Assembly: GCF_900109925.1 (NCBI RefSeq)
Contig: NZ_FOBW01000008.1
Coordinates: forward strand, 62,001 to 126,000
Length of the DNA: 64,000 nt
Direction: 5' to 3'
From: Mesobacillus persicus
GTDB lineage: Bacteria > Bacillota > Bacilli > Bacillales > Cytobacillaceae
Of the stretch, positions 15,872 to 23,910 are shown piece after piece (position 1 is the stretch's first letter; each line of letters opens with the position of its first letter). Both the position numbers and the translations under genes were made by a program. The notes beneath the pieces were generated by a model. It was not told the DNA's origin. It made no database searches and saw only the letters and a list, made by a program, of their open reading frames with translations.

Positions 15872-16324
15872 TTAGCTATTTTCCATTTGTGAAATAGCTA
15901 TTCTAAAGAGGTTCCTAAATTTTTCACGATCCTCTTCTGTAAAGGGTTTGGGTCCTTTTGTCCGTTTGCCGCTTTTTCGAGCCATGGCGCTTAAATAACG
16001 TGACTGTAACAGCTCGTCTATATTTCCATTTGTATAGCGATAGCCTTTATGGTGAAGAACGATGCACCCTTTCGCTAACCCTAGTGAAGCGAGTCCATAA
16101 TCTTGCGTCACAATCAGGTCCCCTGTTCTGGCTAAGCCCATAATCCGATAATCGGCGGCTTCTGCTCCAGAATCAACATAAATTGTTTCGACTCCTGATG
16201 GTTGTTCCGCATTGGAAAAATGAGAAAAACTGGTCACTAGAACGACTGGAATCCCTTCATTTCTAGCTTCAGAAATAATAATATCTTTTACCGGACAGGC
16301 ATCGGCATCCACATATATGTTCAT
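15872..16324 (-). CDS. UPF0178 (YaiI/YqxD) family protein
   Basis: 150 aa. Begins [20 protein letters not shown], the family signature, with conserved [12 protein letters not shown] and [10 protein letters not shown]. These suggest a PIN-like nuclease fold with clustered aspartates. Biochemical role unknown. AGGAGAGATC precedes the ATG. It is a single gene here, unlike its B. subtilis relative near dnaG. Confidence 0.9.
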   Translation of the reverse strand: MNIYVDADACPVKDIIISEARNEGIPVVLVTSFSHFSNAEQPSGVETIYVDSGAEAADYRIMGLARTGDLIVTQDYGLASLGLAKGCIVLHHKGYRYTNGNIDELLQSRYLSAMARKSGKRTKGPKPFTEEDREKFRNLFRIAISQMENS

Positions 16325-16694
16325 GATTGATCTCTCCTAAAATATTCGTATGGGTCGTAGAAGGTATTCCAAGTAAGTGTTTGATCCCTCTTTTTGGGGT
16401 GAAGTTCGCTTAACATCTCTAACATGATATTTTATCGTACAATCATACCATAGTATTGCATGGTTAAAGTGGAGGGTTCAAGGGTAAGTATTGTCGAAGG
16501 TGCATGTTAGGATGCTGATACTTTGCGACGAGTGCCGGTAAAAGCAAAAGGTACCTCTAAATTTAGAAGTACCTGATTTCCGCCGGTATGGAAGAAAAAT
16601 TTTCAGATGAGCCTAGCTCTTGCCATTCGGTCAGAAGGGGCACCGTTTTAATAGGTGTGTCATATGGGGTTAAGGGGTTAGTGGTTCGAACAAC
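16325..16694. other. Intergenic stretch with a small hairpin
   Basis: No gene seen. AGGTACcTCTAAATTTAGAaGTACCT near 16549-16573 is a nearly perfect palindrome lacking a T-run. A second weak hairpin (GGTTAGTGGTT...AACC) lies immediately after the transporter stop. Confidence 0.4.
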
Positions 16695-17678
16695 CTAACC
16701 TACCAATAGGCTAGAAAACCAAAAGTAAATTGGAATGCCGAAGATTAGATTAAATGGCAGTGTTAGTCCTAATGAAGATCCGACATAAATCCCAGAGTTT
16801 GCTTCTGGTATGGAATGTTCGATCGCTGCAGGTGCTGCAATATAGGACGAACTAGCAGTTAGTACACCTAATATAAACGTTCCTCCAAGCGATAATCCAA
16901 TAAAGTTTCCGACAAGTATACCGATGAACCCACCAATGATGGGCAGTATGAATACATAGGCAAACGAATACCACTTTAACCCTTTTAAATCTCTAATTCG
17001 CTGTGTAGCAATCATTCCCATGTGAAGCAAGAAAATACTGAGGACTCCATAAAATAGATCACCAAAAAGCGGCTTAATCATCAGCAGTCCATCCTCATGT
17101 GCAACCAAACCGATGAAGATCCCCCCTATTAAGAGGAAAATGCTTTTTCCAAAAAAAGCTTCCTTCACAACTTCGACCATGCTTGCCGACGACTCCGCTC
17201 CAGTTTTTTGTGTAAAATATTTATACAGGATAATCGCTGTGATGATCGCTGGTCCTTCCATAATCACTAGGATAGCTGGCATAAAGTCTTCGTATGGGAT
17301 TTCCATTTTATCCAAAAAGGACAATCCTGCAACAAACGTTACAGCACTCACTGAGCCATAATGCGCAGCTAAAGCTAGTGAATTTGGAGTATCAAATTTG
17401 ACCACTTTTTTTATAAGAAGATAGGCAATCACTAACATAAGAAAACTTAAAAACAAGGCTGCTAATCCCACGGTAAACATGTTACCTAGCGAAGCATGTT
17501 TAAGTTTGGTTCCGCCTTGAATACCGATGGTAAACAGAATAATCATCGTGTAGCCCGTATAAAAAGCCTCTGGAACTTTAAGGTCCGAGTTCACCAATGT
17601 GGCAATGATCCCGATGATAAAAAATAAAATTAATGGAGACAATAGGTTTATGTATACTATTTCTAGAATGAGTTCCAT
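16695..17678 (-). CDS. SbtA-type sodium-dependent bicarbonate transporter family permease
   Basis: 327 aa with about ten membrane helices. The sequence LALAAHYGSVSAVTFVAG in the middle and TASSSYIAAPAAIEHSIPEA near the C-terminus are hallmarks of the SbtA (formerly DUF897) family. Cyanobacterial SbtA takes up bicarbonate with sodium; the substrate in Bacillaceae is not established. AAAGGAG precedes the ATG. No sbtB-like PII gene is adjacent. The upstream region (17716-17838) is highly structured. Confidence 0.87.
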   Translation of the reverse strand: MELILEIVYINLLSPLILFFIIGIIATLVNSDLKVPEAFYTGYTMIILFTIGIQGGTKLKHASLGNMFTVGLAALFLSFLMLVIAYLLIKKVVKFDTPNSLALAAHYGSVSAVTFVAGLSFLDKMEIPYEDFMPAILVIMEGPAIITAIILYKYFTQKTGAESSASMVEVVKEAFFGKSIFLLIGGIFIGLVAHEDGLLMIKPLFGDLFYGVLSIFLLHMGMIATQRIRDLKGLKWYSFAYVFILPIIGGFIGILVGNFIGLSLGGTFILGVLTASSSYIAAPAAIEHSIPEANSGIYVGSSLGLTLPFNLIFGIPIYFWFSSLLVG

Positions 17679-17715
17679 TTTCTTTTTCTCCTTTTTAGCT
17701 AATTTATATTATCAT

Positions 17716-17838
17716 ACCCACAGGGTTTTCATGTATTCTGCCCGCTGAAGGCAATCAAGCTCCGTGGGTGAGGTGATTATATTCCCTCAATGGGGAATAC
17801 TGACTGCATGATTGCCCTCGAGAAAAAACCAGTATTCC
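17716..17838 (-). promoter_or_regulatory. Structured upstream region of the SbtA-type gene, possible RNA switch
   Basis: Four complementary pairs interleave (plus coordinates): ACCCAC 17716-17721 with GTGGGT 17764-17769; GGCAATCA 17750-17757 with TGATTGCC 17809-17816; TTCCC 17782-17786 with GGGAA 17793-17797; and GGAATACTG 17794-17802 with CAGTATTCC 17830-17838. The last two exclude each other. This is more than expected by chance and could be an alternating leader for the transporter, or a dispersed structured repeat. It matches no riboswitch I know. Confidence 0.45.
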
Positions 17839-17894
17839 TCCCTTTTCCTATTCAAGACTTGTCTATATAATGGTAGGAGAAGGAGGTGACGCAC

Positions 17895-18230
17895 ATGGAG
17901 AAATCTGAATTAAATGAAATCCTTAACGCTCTTAAGCTACACTCGGAACATATAGATAAAAAAATGGACGTGATGAAAACAGATTTAGAAAAGCGAATAG
18001 GTTCCCTTGAAGGAAGAATGGGTTCCCTTGAAGGAAGAATGGGTTCCCTCGAGGGCAGAATGGATTCCCTGGATACCAAAATGGATGTCAGGTTTGACCG
18101 CCTTGAAAAAAAGGTAGATGGAATACGTGTAGATCTAACAGAAACACAAGAAACCGTAAATTTTTTATCAAGTAAATATGCTCAGCACGAAAAAAAGCTT
18201 CAAACCCTCATCAATCAGCAATCTCAATAA
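17895..18230 (+). CDS. Short coiled-coil protein with tandem heptad repeats
   Basis: 111 aa from the ATG at 17895; AAGGAGG at 17880-17886 sits 8 bases upstream, and an in-frame GTG at 17886 overlaps it. Nearly the whole chain is predicted alpha-helical coiled coil. The middle has a seven-residue repeat, GSLEGRM, three times plus the variant DSLDTKM. A candidate -10 TATAAT is at 17866-17871. Function unknown; similar proteins occur widely in Firmicutes, often near transport genes. It is divergent from the SbtA-type gene. Confidence 0.75.
   Translation: MEKSELNEILNALKLHSEHIDKKMDVMKTDLEKRIGSLEGRMGSLEGRMGSLEGRMDSLDTKMDVRFDRLEKKVDGIRVDLTETQETVNFLSSKYAQHEKKLQTLINQQSQ
18000..18074 (+). repeat. 21-bp in-frame tandem repeats
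   Basis: Units of 21 bp (GGTTCCCTTGAAGGAAGAAT plus G) start at 18000, 18021 and 18042, with a diverged fourth at 18063. They encode one coiled-coil heptad each. The first two are identical, suggesting recent copy-number change by slippage. Confidence 0.8.
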
Positions 18231-18260
18231 TAACCTCAACCTAGTAGCATTCCATTAATA

Positions 18261-18307
18261 AAAATCGCCTTCGCTGTCCCTCGAGTTTGTTCGAGGTAAA
18301 CGAAGGC
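18261..18307 (-). terminator. Terminator of the Zur-type ABC importer operon
   Basis: GCCTTCG (18267-18273) pairs with CGAAGGC (18301-18307), with an inner CCTCGA/TCGAGG pair. On the minus strand the stem is followed by GATTTTTATT. The operon ends at 18482, about 175 bp before it. Confidence 0.6.
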
Positions 18308-18481
18308 TTATATATCTTCGGGAAGATGCGCCTTCGAGGTCTCCCCTTCGGCAGAATCTCTAGAGATGGCTATCACCTTTATTCTTTCTTTGAACATTTA
18401 TTTTCGTTAACTACCAAGTTAGTTATGATTGGGATAATTAAGTATAACTTTAGTCCACGCTTGCCCCTTCCCTATGTGAAA

Positions 18482-19243
18482 TTAAAAAGTCGATACAAGC
18501 TCCTTCGTATAAGCATGTCGGTCCTCTGCTAATAAATGTTCTTGTTCAAACTGGTCGACGATCTGGCCATCTTTCATCACCATAATCCGCTGACTCACTT
18601 GATTCACAGCGGCTAAGTCATGGGAGATAAACAAATAAGATAAATTCAAGTTTTTACGAAGGTCCGTCAATAACCTCAGCACCGCATCCTGGGAAATTAC
18701 ATCTAAGCTTGCCGTAGGCTCATCTAGGATAATCAGTTCTGGTTCAATACTAATCGCACGAGCAATCGTCACTCTTTGACGCTGTCCCCCACTCAGTTCA
18801 TGTGGATATCGGTCGGCCAAAGAAGTTGGCAGTTCCACAGCTTCCAAGAGCTGATTCACAGAAGCCTCCTTAGAAGGATAAGAAAAATGAGCAAGATTTA
18901 ATTCGCTCTTGTATTGTTCATAAGGATCAAGAAGAGCGTCTTTAATTTTTAGTTTCGGGTTCAACGAGGCTGCTGGATTTTGAAAGACTGCTTGAATGTT
19001 TTTACGAAAAGGCTTTAATTGGCGTTCACTTAGTTGTTCAAGCGCGGAGCCATTTAAGGAGATTTTGCCACGATCAATTTGCTCAATTCGCAGCAAGCAA
19101 CGGGCTAATGTACTTTTACCCGAACCGCTTTCGCCGACTAGGGCCAGGCACTCCCCCTTATTTAAGTCAAAGGTGATGTTCGAAATGACGGGACTGCCTT
19201 GTCTATATGTTTTCGATAGCTCTTTTACAGCAAGTAATGTCAT
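18482..19243 (-). CDS. ABC importer ATPase (NikE/CntF type)
   Basis: 253 aa. Walker [10 protein letters not shown] (about residue 37), signature LSGGQRQR, Walker B LIILDEPT and the switch histidine (ISHD) are all present. Family: the second ATPase of nickel/opine/peptide importers, here shorter than OppF and without the C-terminal oligopeptide zinc motif. It is the last gene of a five-gene operon and overlaps the preceding ATPase by 4 bases. Confidence 0.88.
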   Translation of the reverse strand: MTLLAVKELSKTYRQGSPVISNITFDLNKGECLALVGESGSGKSTLARCLLRIEQIDRGKISLNGSALEQLSERQLKPFRKNIQAVFQNPAASLNPKLKIKDALLDPYEQYKSELNLAHFSYPSKEASVNQLLEAVELPTSLADRYPHELSGGQRQRVTIARAISIEPELIILDEPTASLDVISQDAVLRLLTDLRKNLNLSYLFISHDLAAVNQVSQRIMVMKDGQIVDQFEQEHLLAEDRHAYTKELVSTF

Positions 19244-20040
19244 GACTTCATCTCCCGATCCAAACCTGATGGAAGCCCTTTTTCTAAAATAGGGGCCGAT
19301 TTGATTAATTGTTTTGTATATTGATGTTGCGGGTGGTCAAGAATCCGGTGCTTTCCCCCTGATTCAACAATTTTGCCATCTTTCATGATGGCTAATTTAT
19401 TCGCATAACGTCTCACAACTCGCCAATCATGGGTGATGAATAAAATCGAACAACCCGTTTCTTTTTGCCGTTTAGCTAGCATTTCTAATACCCGATGTCC
19501 TGAGACGCTATCAAGTGCGGTCGTTATTTCATCCGCAATAACCAGGTCGGGTGATAGTAAGAGAGCAAGGGCAATCGCTGCTCTTTGGAGTTGGCCTCCA
19601 CTTAGCTGAAAAGGATAACGATGATAAAGCTCTTCGGCTAAACCAACCGATTCAAGGGCTTCTATCGCTTGCTTGTAACGTAGCTTTTTTGAAGAAAAGC
19701 CATGTACTTTTAAGTACTCATCAAAATGCTCACCAATTTTTCGAAAAGGGGTAAACGATCCTTGATAATCCTGAAAAATATAAGCCACGTTTTTCCCACG
19801 AAGTTTGCGAATCTCTTTAGCAGACAACTTCAGCAGGTCCTGTTCTTTGAAGAAAACACTCCCCTCCACTTGTAACTGAGCAGGCAGCAGCTGTCCAATA
19901 CTCTGGGATAGAAGGCTTTTTCCACTGCCACTTTCTCCAACCAACGCAAACCAATCTCCCTCACGAATCGTAAGTGATACTTGGTCTACGATGATTTTAT
20001 TCTGATTGCGAATGCTCACTTCATCAATTGATAGAATCAT
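19240..20040 (-). CDS. ABC importer ATPase (NikD/CntD type)
   Basis: 266 aa with Walker [10 protein letters not shown], signature LSGGQLQR, Walker B LVIADEIT and ITHD. Partner ATPase of the heterodimer that energises the importer. It overlaps both neighbours by 4 bases, so the whole set is translationally coupled. The ADEIT Walker B ending, in place of DEPT, is common in NikD-type proteins. Confidence 0.88.
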   Translation of the reverse strand: MILSIDEVSIRNQNKIIVDQVSLTIREGDWFALVGESGSGKSLLSQSIGQLLPAQLQVEGSVFFKEQDLLKLSAKEIRKLRGKNVAYIFQDYQGSFTPFRKIGEHFDEYLKVHGFSSKKLRYKQAIEALESVGLAEELYHRYPFQLSGGQLQRAAIALALLLSPDLVIADEITTALDSVSGHRVLEMLAKRQKETGCSILFITHDWRVVRRYANKLAIMKDGKIVESGGKHRILDHPQHQYTKQLIKSAPILEKGLPSGLDREMKS

Positions 20041-20885
20041 TGATTTACCTCTTTCTTCACATCAAAGCGATCTCTAAAATAATCTCCTAGCATATTTGTT
20101 ATCAGTACTACAGAAACAATGGCCAGTCCAGGGTAGAACATTAATTCCGGCATCGACTGAAAATACGCACGTGAATCATTTAACATCGCTCCCCATTCAG
20201 GCATCGGCGGTTGAGCCCCCAAGCCAATATACGAAAAAGCAGAAATCAGTAAAATGATTTTTCCTAAATCAAGGCTTGCTAGCACTAAAACATGACCAAC
20301 GATATGCGGAAATAAATGCTTTTTCATGATTTTACCTGCCGATAATCCATTAATACGCGCAATCAGGATGTACTCCTTTTGCGCCTCGGATAACACCGTG
20401 CTTCTGACTAACCTCGCATAATTCACCCATTTGACTAAGATGATCGCAAGAATCAAATTGCTAATACTAGGTCCAAGCAAGCCTACTAAAACGATGGCAA
20501 CGATTGTGTCTGGAAAAGCTAGAAAGCCGTCAGCAATTCTCATAAACAAGCGGTCTACGATGCCACCTTTATATCCGGCAATAATCCCAAGTGGTACTCC
20601 AATACTTACGGCAGTAACAAGCGCTAGTAAACTATAGCCAATTGTCTGTTGGCCCCCGAGCAAAAGGCGTGTGAACACATCCCTACCTAAATGGTCTGTA
20701 CCAAGCGGATGCTGCAGACTCATGCTTTGAAGCCTACCGCTTAAATTCGTTAAATACGGATCATGTTTTAAAATGAAAAATGCATAGAAAATCCCTATGA
20801 AGATCATGACAACAAAGATGAGCGCGATGCCAACTTGAATGGTTTGTTTTCTATTTTTAAGCAAACGTCCAGCAAATCGATTCAT
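20037..20885 (-). CDS. ABC importer permease (NikC/DppC type)
   Basis: 282 aa with about six membrane helices, an N-terminal cytoplasmic tail, and the EAA loop SEAQKEYILIARINGLSAGKIMKKH that contacts the ATPases. LGTDHLGRDVFTRLL is typical of DppC/NikC proteins. It forms the channel with the NikB-type permease. Coupled by 4-base overlaps on both sides. Confidence 0.9.
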   Translation of the reverse strand: MNRFAGRLLKNRKQTIQVGIALIFVVMIFIGIFYAFFILKHDPYLTNLSGRLQSMSLQHPLGTDHLGRDVFTRLLLGGQQTIGYSLLALVTAVSIGVPLGIIAGYKGGIVDRLFMRIADGFLAFPDTIVAIVLVGLLGPSISNLILAIILVKWVNYARLVRSTVLSEAQKEYILIARINGLSAGKIMKKHLFPHIVGHVLVLASLDLGKIILLISAFSYIGLGAQPPMPEWGAMLNDSRAYFQSMPELMFYPGLAIVSVVLITNMLGDYFRDRFDVKKEVNQ

Positions 20886-21829
20886 CTATTTGTCTCGCTT
20901 TCTTTTATTTTCAACTGTGGATTTAAATATCGATAGGACAAATCTACACAGGTATTTACGATAAAAACAATCACGGCCATCACTAAAATATATCCTTGAA
21001 TCAATGGGAAATCGCGTTGACGGATGGCATCAACGACCATTTTGCCAATCCCTGGATAAGCAAACAACACTTCGATGACAACCACTCCCCCAATCAAGCT
21101 TCCGAGGCTAACCCCAAACACCGTAATCACAGGAGGTAAGCTGTGACGAAAGGCATGCGCGAAAAAGATTCGAAACTCTGACAATCCTCTTGCTCTTCCC
21201 GCTCGGATGAACTCCTGGTTCAGTGAATCTAGCAAACTCGATCGCAGCAATCGAACATACACACTCGATATGGCTAGGCCGAGTGTAAGTGATGGTAAAA
21301 TGACAGTGGATACCCCATCTCTTCCCATACTCGGCAGCCAATTTAAACGAGCGCTAAATAAATCGATGAAAATAAGACCAAGCCAAAAACTTGGTACCGC
21401 TGCACCAATAATCGAAAGAATACGGCTGATTTGGTCAATCCAACGATTTCGATAAAGGGCTGCCAAGGAACCTAACGGAATGGCTACCAAAACCATGACC
21501 AACAAAGCTCCAAACGTTAGTTCAAGCGTAGCCGGAAGACCTAATAAAATCATTTCCATGACAGGTTGGCCAGTACTATAAGATGTGCCAAAATCAAGTT
21601 GAATAAAATCAATAAGCCAATACCCGTATTGAACGAGTAGCGGCTTATTGAATCCCATATCCTCTCTTAATGCTTCGACTTGTTCCTGACTAACGGATAA
21701 TTCATCGACATTTAAAATAGTTAAAACAGGATCACCCGGTGCCAAGCGCACAAACAAGAAACTAACGAAAGTAATGATTAAAATAAAAAGTAAGACTTCA
21801 AGAAATTTGCGAGTAACGATTTGAATCAA
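20882..21829 (-). CDS. ABC importer permease (NikB/DppB type)
   Basis: 315 aa with six membrane helices. It begins IVTRKFLEVLLFILIITFVS and carries RLAPGDPV and the EAA-type loop QEFIRAGRARGLSEFRIFFAH. First permease of the operon, directly after the binding protein. Nickel, opine-metal and peptide importers share this architecture, so substrate comes from context. Confidence 0.9.
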   Translation of the reverse strand: MIQIVTRKFLEVLLFILIITFVSFLFVRLAPGDPVLTILNVDELSVSQEQVEALREDMGFNKPLLVQYGYWLIDFIQLDFGTSYSTGQPVMEMILLGLPATLELTFGALLVMVLVAIPLGSLAALYRNRWIDQISRILSIIGAAVPSFWLGLIFIDLFSARLNWLPSMGRDGVSTVILPSLTLGLAISSVYVRLLRSSLLDSLNQEFIRAGRARGLSEFRIFFAHAFRHSLPPVITVFGVSLGSLIGGVVVIEVLFAYPGIGKMVVDAIRQRDFPLIQGYILVMAVIVFIVNTCVDLSYRYLNPQLKIKESETNR

Positions 21830-21830
21830 A

Positions 21831-23399
21831 TCAGTTCACATCCACATCCAATTGATTGGTGATCATATAATATTCACTTCGAGTCGTGACCCAATTTTTC
21901 ACCTTATTATCGTTGTAAGCAACAATGGTTGATGGATGCAACACGAATGAATTGATGACATTCTCGAATACATAATCTGCTGCTTGCTCGGCTAGCTCAG
22001 CTCTTTCTTGTTGGTCAACCGTTTGATTTAATTCGTCGATAATCGCCGTAAGAGTAGGCTCGTCGGCACCGCTAAAATTGAGCGATCCGGTCGGGTGATA
22101 GGTTGCATTTAAATAATATCCTGCATCCCCACGGGGAGCTGTTAAATTACTATAGGTCGCGATATCCCAATCACGATTCGACGCCATGTATTCTTCTGGG
22201 GTATCGATCTGCTTAATCTCCACATCGATTCCAATTTGTTTCGCGTCGGATTGAAATACCTGTGCGATTAAAGGTAGGTCAGCTCTTGCCGGGTACGTTA
22301 ATAATGTAAGTTTCAAGGCTTCTCCATCTTTTTGCATTGTACCGTTTGCAAGCGTATAGCCTGCTTTTTTTAGATGCTCGACAGCAAGCTCTGCACCCGA
22401 TTCACGCTGCTCGTAGGTAGGAGCAAATGGCAGACTCGGTAAAAATGGACCAACAGCCGCTTCCCCATGCCCTAGTAGAATGGAATCAACGATTTCCTGA
22501 CGGTCAATTAACGCATCGACGGCCCGACGTACATTCACATCTTTTAAACTTTCGCGTTGCATATTCATCGTCATCTGATGAACACGGAATGTAGCCGTTG
22601 ACTCTACATGAATGCCTTCGATTTGTTTTAATGATTCTAAGCTCTCTACCTCTGGTCGATAGACAATATCGACTTGGTCTGATTTTAATGCAAGTGAACG
22701 AGCATTTGCGTCTTCGTTAAAAGAAAAAGTGACGCGATCCAAATTAGAAGCTCCGTCCCAATATTGATCAAAGCGCTTAAGCTCAAGGCGACTTCCTGGC
22801 ATAAATGTCTCTAATACAAATGGTCCTGTACCAATTGGCTTGTTCAGAATATCCTCTTCTGTTACATCAATAATTGAAACATTCGGGTTTACAAGTTCGG
22901 AGATAAATTCTGGAAAGGGTTGAGTGGTTGTAATCCGCAACGTGTACCCTTCTGCTTTAATCTCTTTAATTTTCAAAGCATTTTTCATCGCCACGCTCTC
23001 GGTAATCGCTCTTTCTAAAGAAACCTTTACAGCATCCGCATCCATTTCTTTCCCGTTGTGAAAGGTGACCCCTTCACGAAGATGAATCGTCCAATGGATC
23101 CCATCGTCCCCTTCCCAGCTTTCTGCTAGCCATGGAACAACCGTTAGATTTTCTTCATCTAGCCGAACTAATGTTTCTGTAATTCCCGCTCTTAATGGTA
23201 CATAGCTGCTATCAATATGTGGGTCTAAGGAATTGGTTGAGAAGTTATAAAGAAAATGAATATGTTTATCTTCAGGACTTTCCTCCTTACTTGATGAAGT
23301 TGAGTCTGCGCAAGCTGTCAGTAGGCTAACGATATAGAACAAAACAAGAGTAGTTAAAACGCGATTTTTTATGTACGGCATAAATTTACTAGTTTTCAA
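21831..23399 (-). CDS. Lipoprotein substrate-binding protein (NikA/CntA-like, SBP family 5)
   Basis: 522 aa. A signal peptide with lipobox LLTAC (Cys30) anchors it to the membrane. The mature part is a family-5 solute-binding protein (NFSTNSLDPHIDSSYVPLRA, LREGVTFHNG, GTGPFVL). The start is TTG at 23399 with AGGGGG upstream. It resembles nickel and metallophore-binding members more than OppA. The Zur-type boxes just upstream suggest zinc, or a zinc-opine complex, as the cargo; this is inference. Confidence 0.85.
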   Translation of the reverse strand: MKTSKFMPYIKNRVLTTLVLFYIVSLLTACADSTSSSKEESPEDKHIHFLYNFSTNSLDPHIDSSYVPLRAGITETLVRLDEENLTVVPWLAESWEGDDGIHWTIHLREGVTFHNGKEMDADAVKVSLERAITESVAMKNALKIKEIKAEGYTLRITTTQPFPEFISELVNPNVSIIDVTEEDILNKPIGTGPFVLETFMPGSRLELKRFDQYWDGASNLDRVTFSFNEDANARSLALKSDQVDIVYRPEVESLESLKQIEGIHVESTATFRVHQMTMNMQRESLKDVNVRRAVDALIDRQEIVDSILLGHGEAAVGPFLPSLPFAPTYEQRESGAELAVEHLKKAGYTLANGTMQKDGEALKLTLLTYPARADLPLIAQVFQSDAKQIGIDVEIKQIDTPEEYMASNRDWDIATYSNLTAPRGDAGYYLNATYHPTGSLNFSGADEPTLTAIIDELNQTVDQQERAELAEQAADYVFENVINSFVLHPSTIVAYNDNKVKNWVTTRSEYYMITNQLDVDVN

Positions 23400-23414
23400 G
23401 ATAATCCCCCTAAT

Positions 23415-23500
23415 ATGTAATGATTCCGATTTACAGATTATATTTCTAGTTTAAATCGTAATGATTTCGATTTACATCATATCGTAATCATTCCGATTTA
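23415..23500 (-). promoter_or_regulatory. Three Zur-like boxes upstream of the NikA-type gene
   Basis: Three near-palindromes are centred at 23422 (TGTAATGATTCCGATTTA), 23463 (AAATCGTAATGATTTCGATT) and 23489 (ATCGTAATCATTCCGATTTA). Bacillus Zur recognises TCGTAAT-N-ATTACGA; the middle box differs at one base. They lie 16-100 bp upstream of the start codon, overlapping the likely promoter. I infer repression when zinc is plentiful. Fur or PerR sites share AATGATT but not the TCG/CGA ends. Confidence 0.7.
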
Positions 23501-23599
23501 GCAAGCGTTTATTTTGGGGACGGTTCTTCTGCTTCCTCTTTTAAGTAGGTCCAACCGTGAACAAAAACCACAAAAGAAGCAAAGGATACAGCCCTTCGC

Positions 23600-23764
23600 T
23601 TACATGATTTTTCTATCCTGGTACTCGCTTTCTTTCATCTGATACGGTAGGTTCTGGATCGATTGGACAATATTGTCGAGCTTGGCTGCGATCCTGTGAA
23701 GCAAGTATAAGGTGATAATGATTGGAAAACCTACTTCACTTATTAACGGGATGAACTCTTGTAT
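23600..23764 (-). pseudogene. YvrJ-family gene copy lacking a standard start codon
   Basis: 54 codons, homologous along the full length with the copy at 27673-27837, ending KESEYQDRKIM. The position of the start codon holds ATA instead of ATG, and no in-frame ATG, GTG or TTG precedes the conserved part (QEFIPLISEVGFPIIITLYL). The AGGAGA-like site upstream remains. Either ATA is used at low efficiency or the gene is silent. It is separated from any DUF1659/DUF2922 partner. Confidence 0.65.
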
Positions 23765-23813
23765 GTGCCCTTCTCCTATCTATTGATTTTCACCGGTTGA
23801 TGATAGGAAAAGG

Positions 23814-23845
23814 CCGGTTCCTAATGGAATCCGGCCTTTTTATAA
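23814..23845 (-). terminator. Hairpin between the DUF2922 tail and yvrJ copy
   Basis: AAGGCCGG (about 23814-23821) pairs with CCGGCCTT (near 23831-23838) with T-runs on both strands. The equivalent in the second copy is AAGCCGG...CCGGC near 27887-27909. Confidence 0.6.
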
Positions 23846-23868
23846 ATTAGATAATCTCGAAAAAGTCA

Positions 23869-23906
23869 GGGACGTACCCCTTGCTTAGAAAGCCTGGGTA
23901 CGTCCC
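23869..23906 (-). terminator. Terminator of the nasC transcript
   Basis: GGGACGTACCC (23869-23879) and GGGTACGTCCC (23896-23906) form an 11-bp perfect stem. On the minus strand it is followed by TGACTTTTTC. It begins 5 bases after the nasC stop. Confidence 0.7.
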
Positions 23907-23910
23907 TTTA

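Larger units (their letters stand above)
23514..23860. repeat. Direct repeat copy 1 (about 345 bp) flanking the nitrate genes
   Basis: Matches 27581-27930 along its length: GGGGACGGTTCTTCTGCTTC at the start, a yvrJ-type frame, a GCCGG hairpin, and the TTAGATAATCTCG that encodes the last codons of the DUF2922 protein. The match ends there, so copy 1 keeps only the DUF2922 tail. Confidence 0.75.

Noticed and set aside
18000-18074. Possible CRISPR array from 21-bp repeats
   Set aside because: The repeats are contiguous without spacers and encode coiled-coil heptads in frame.
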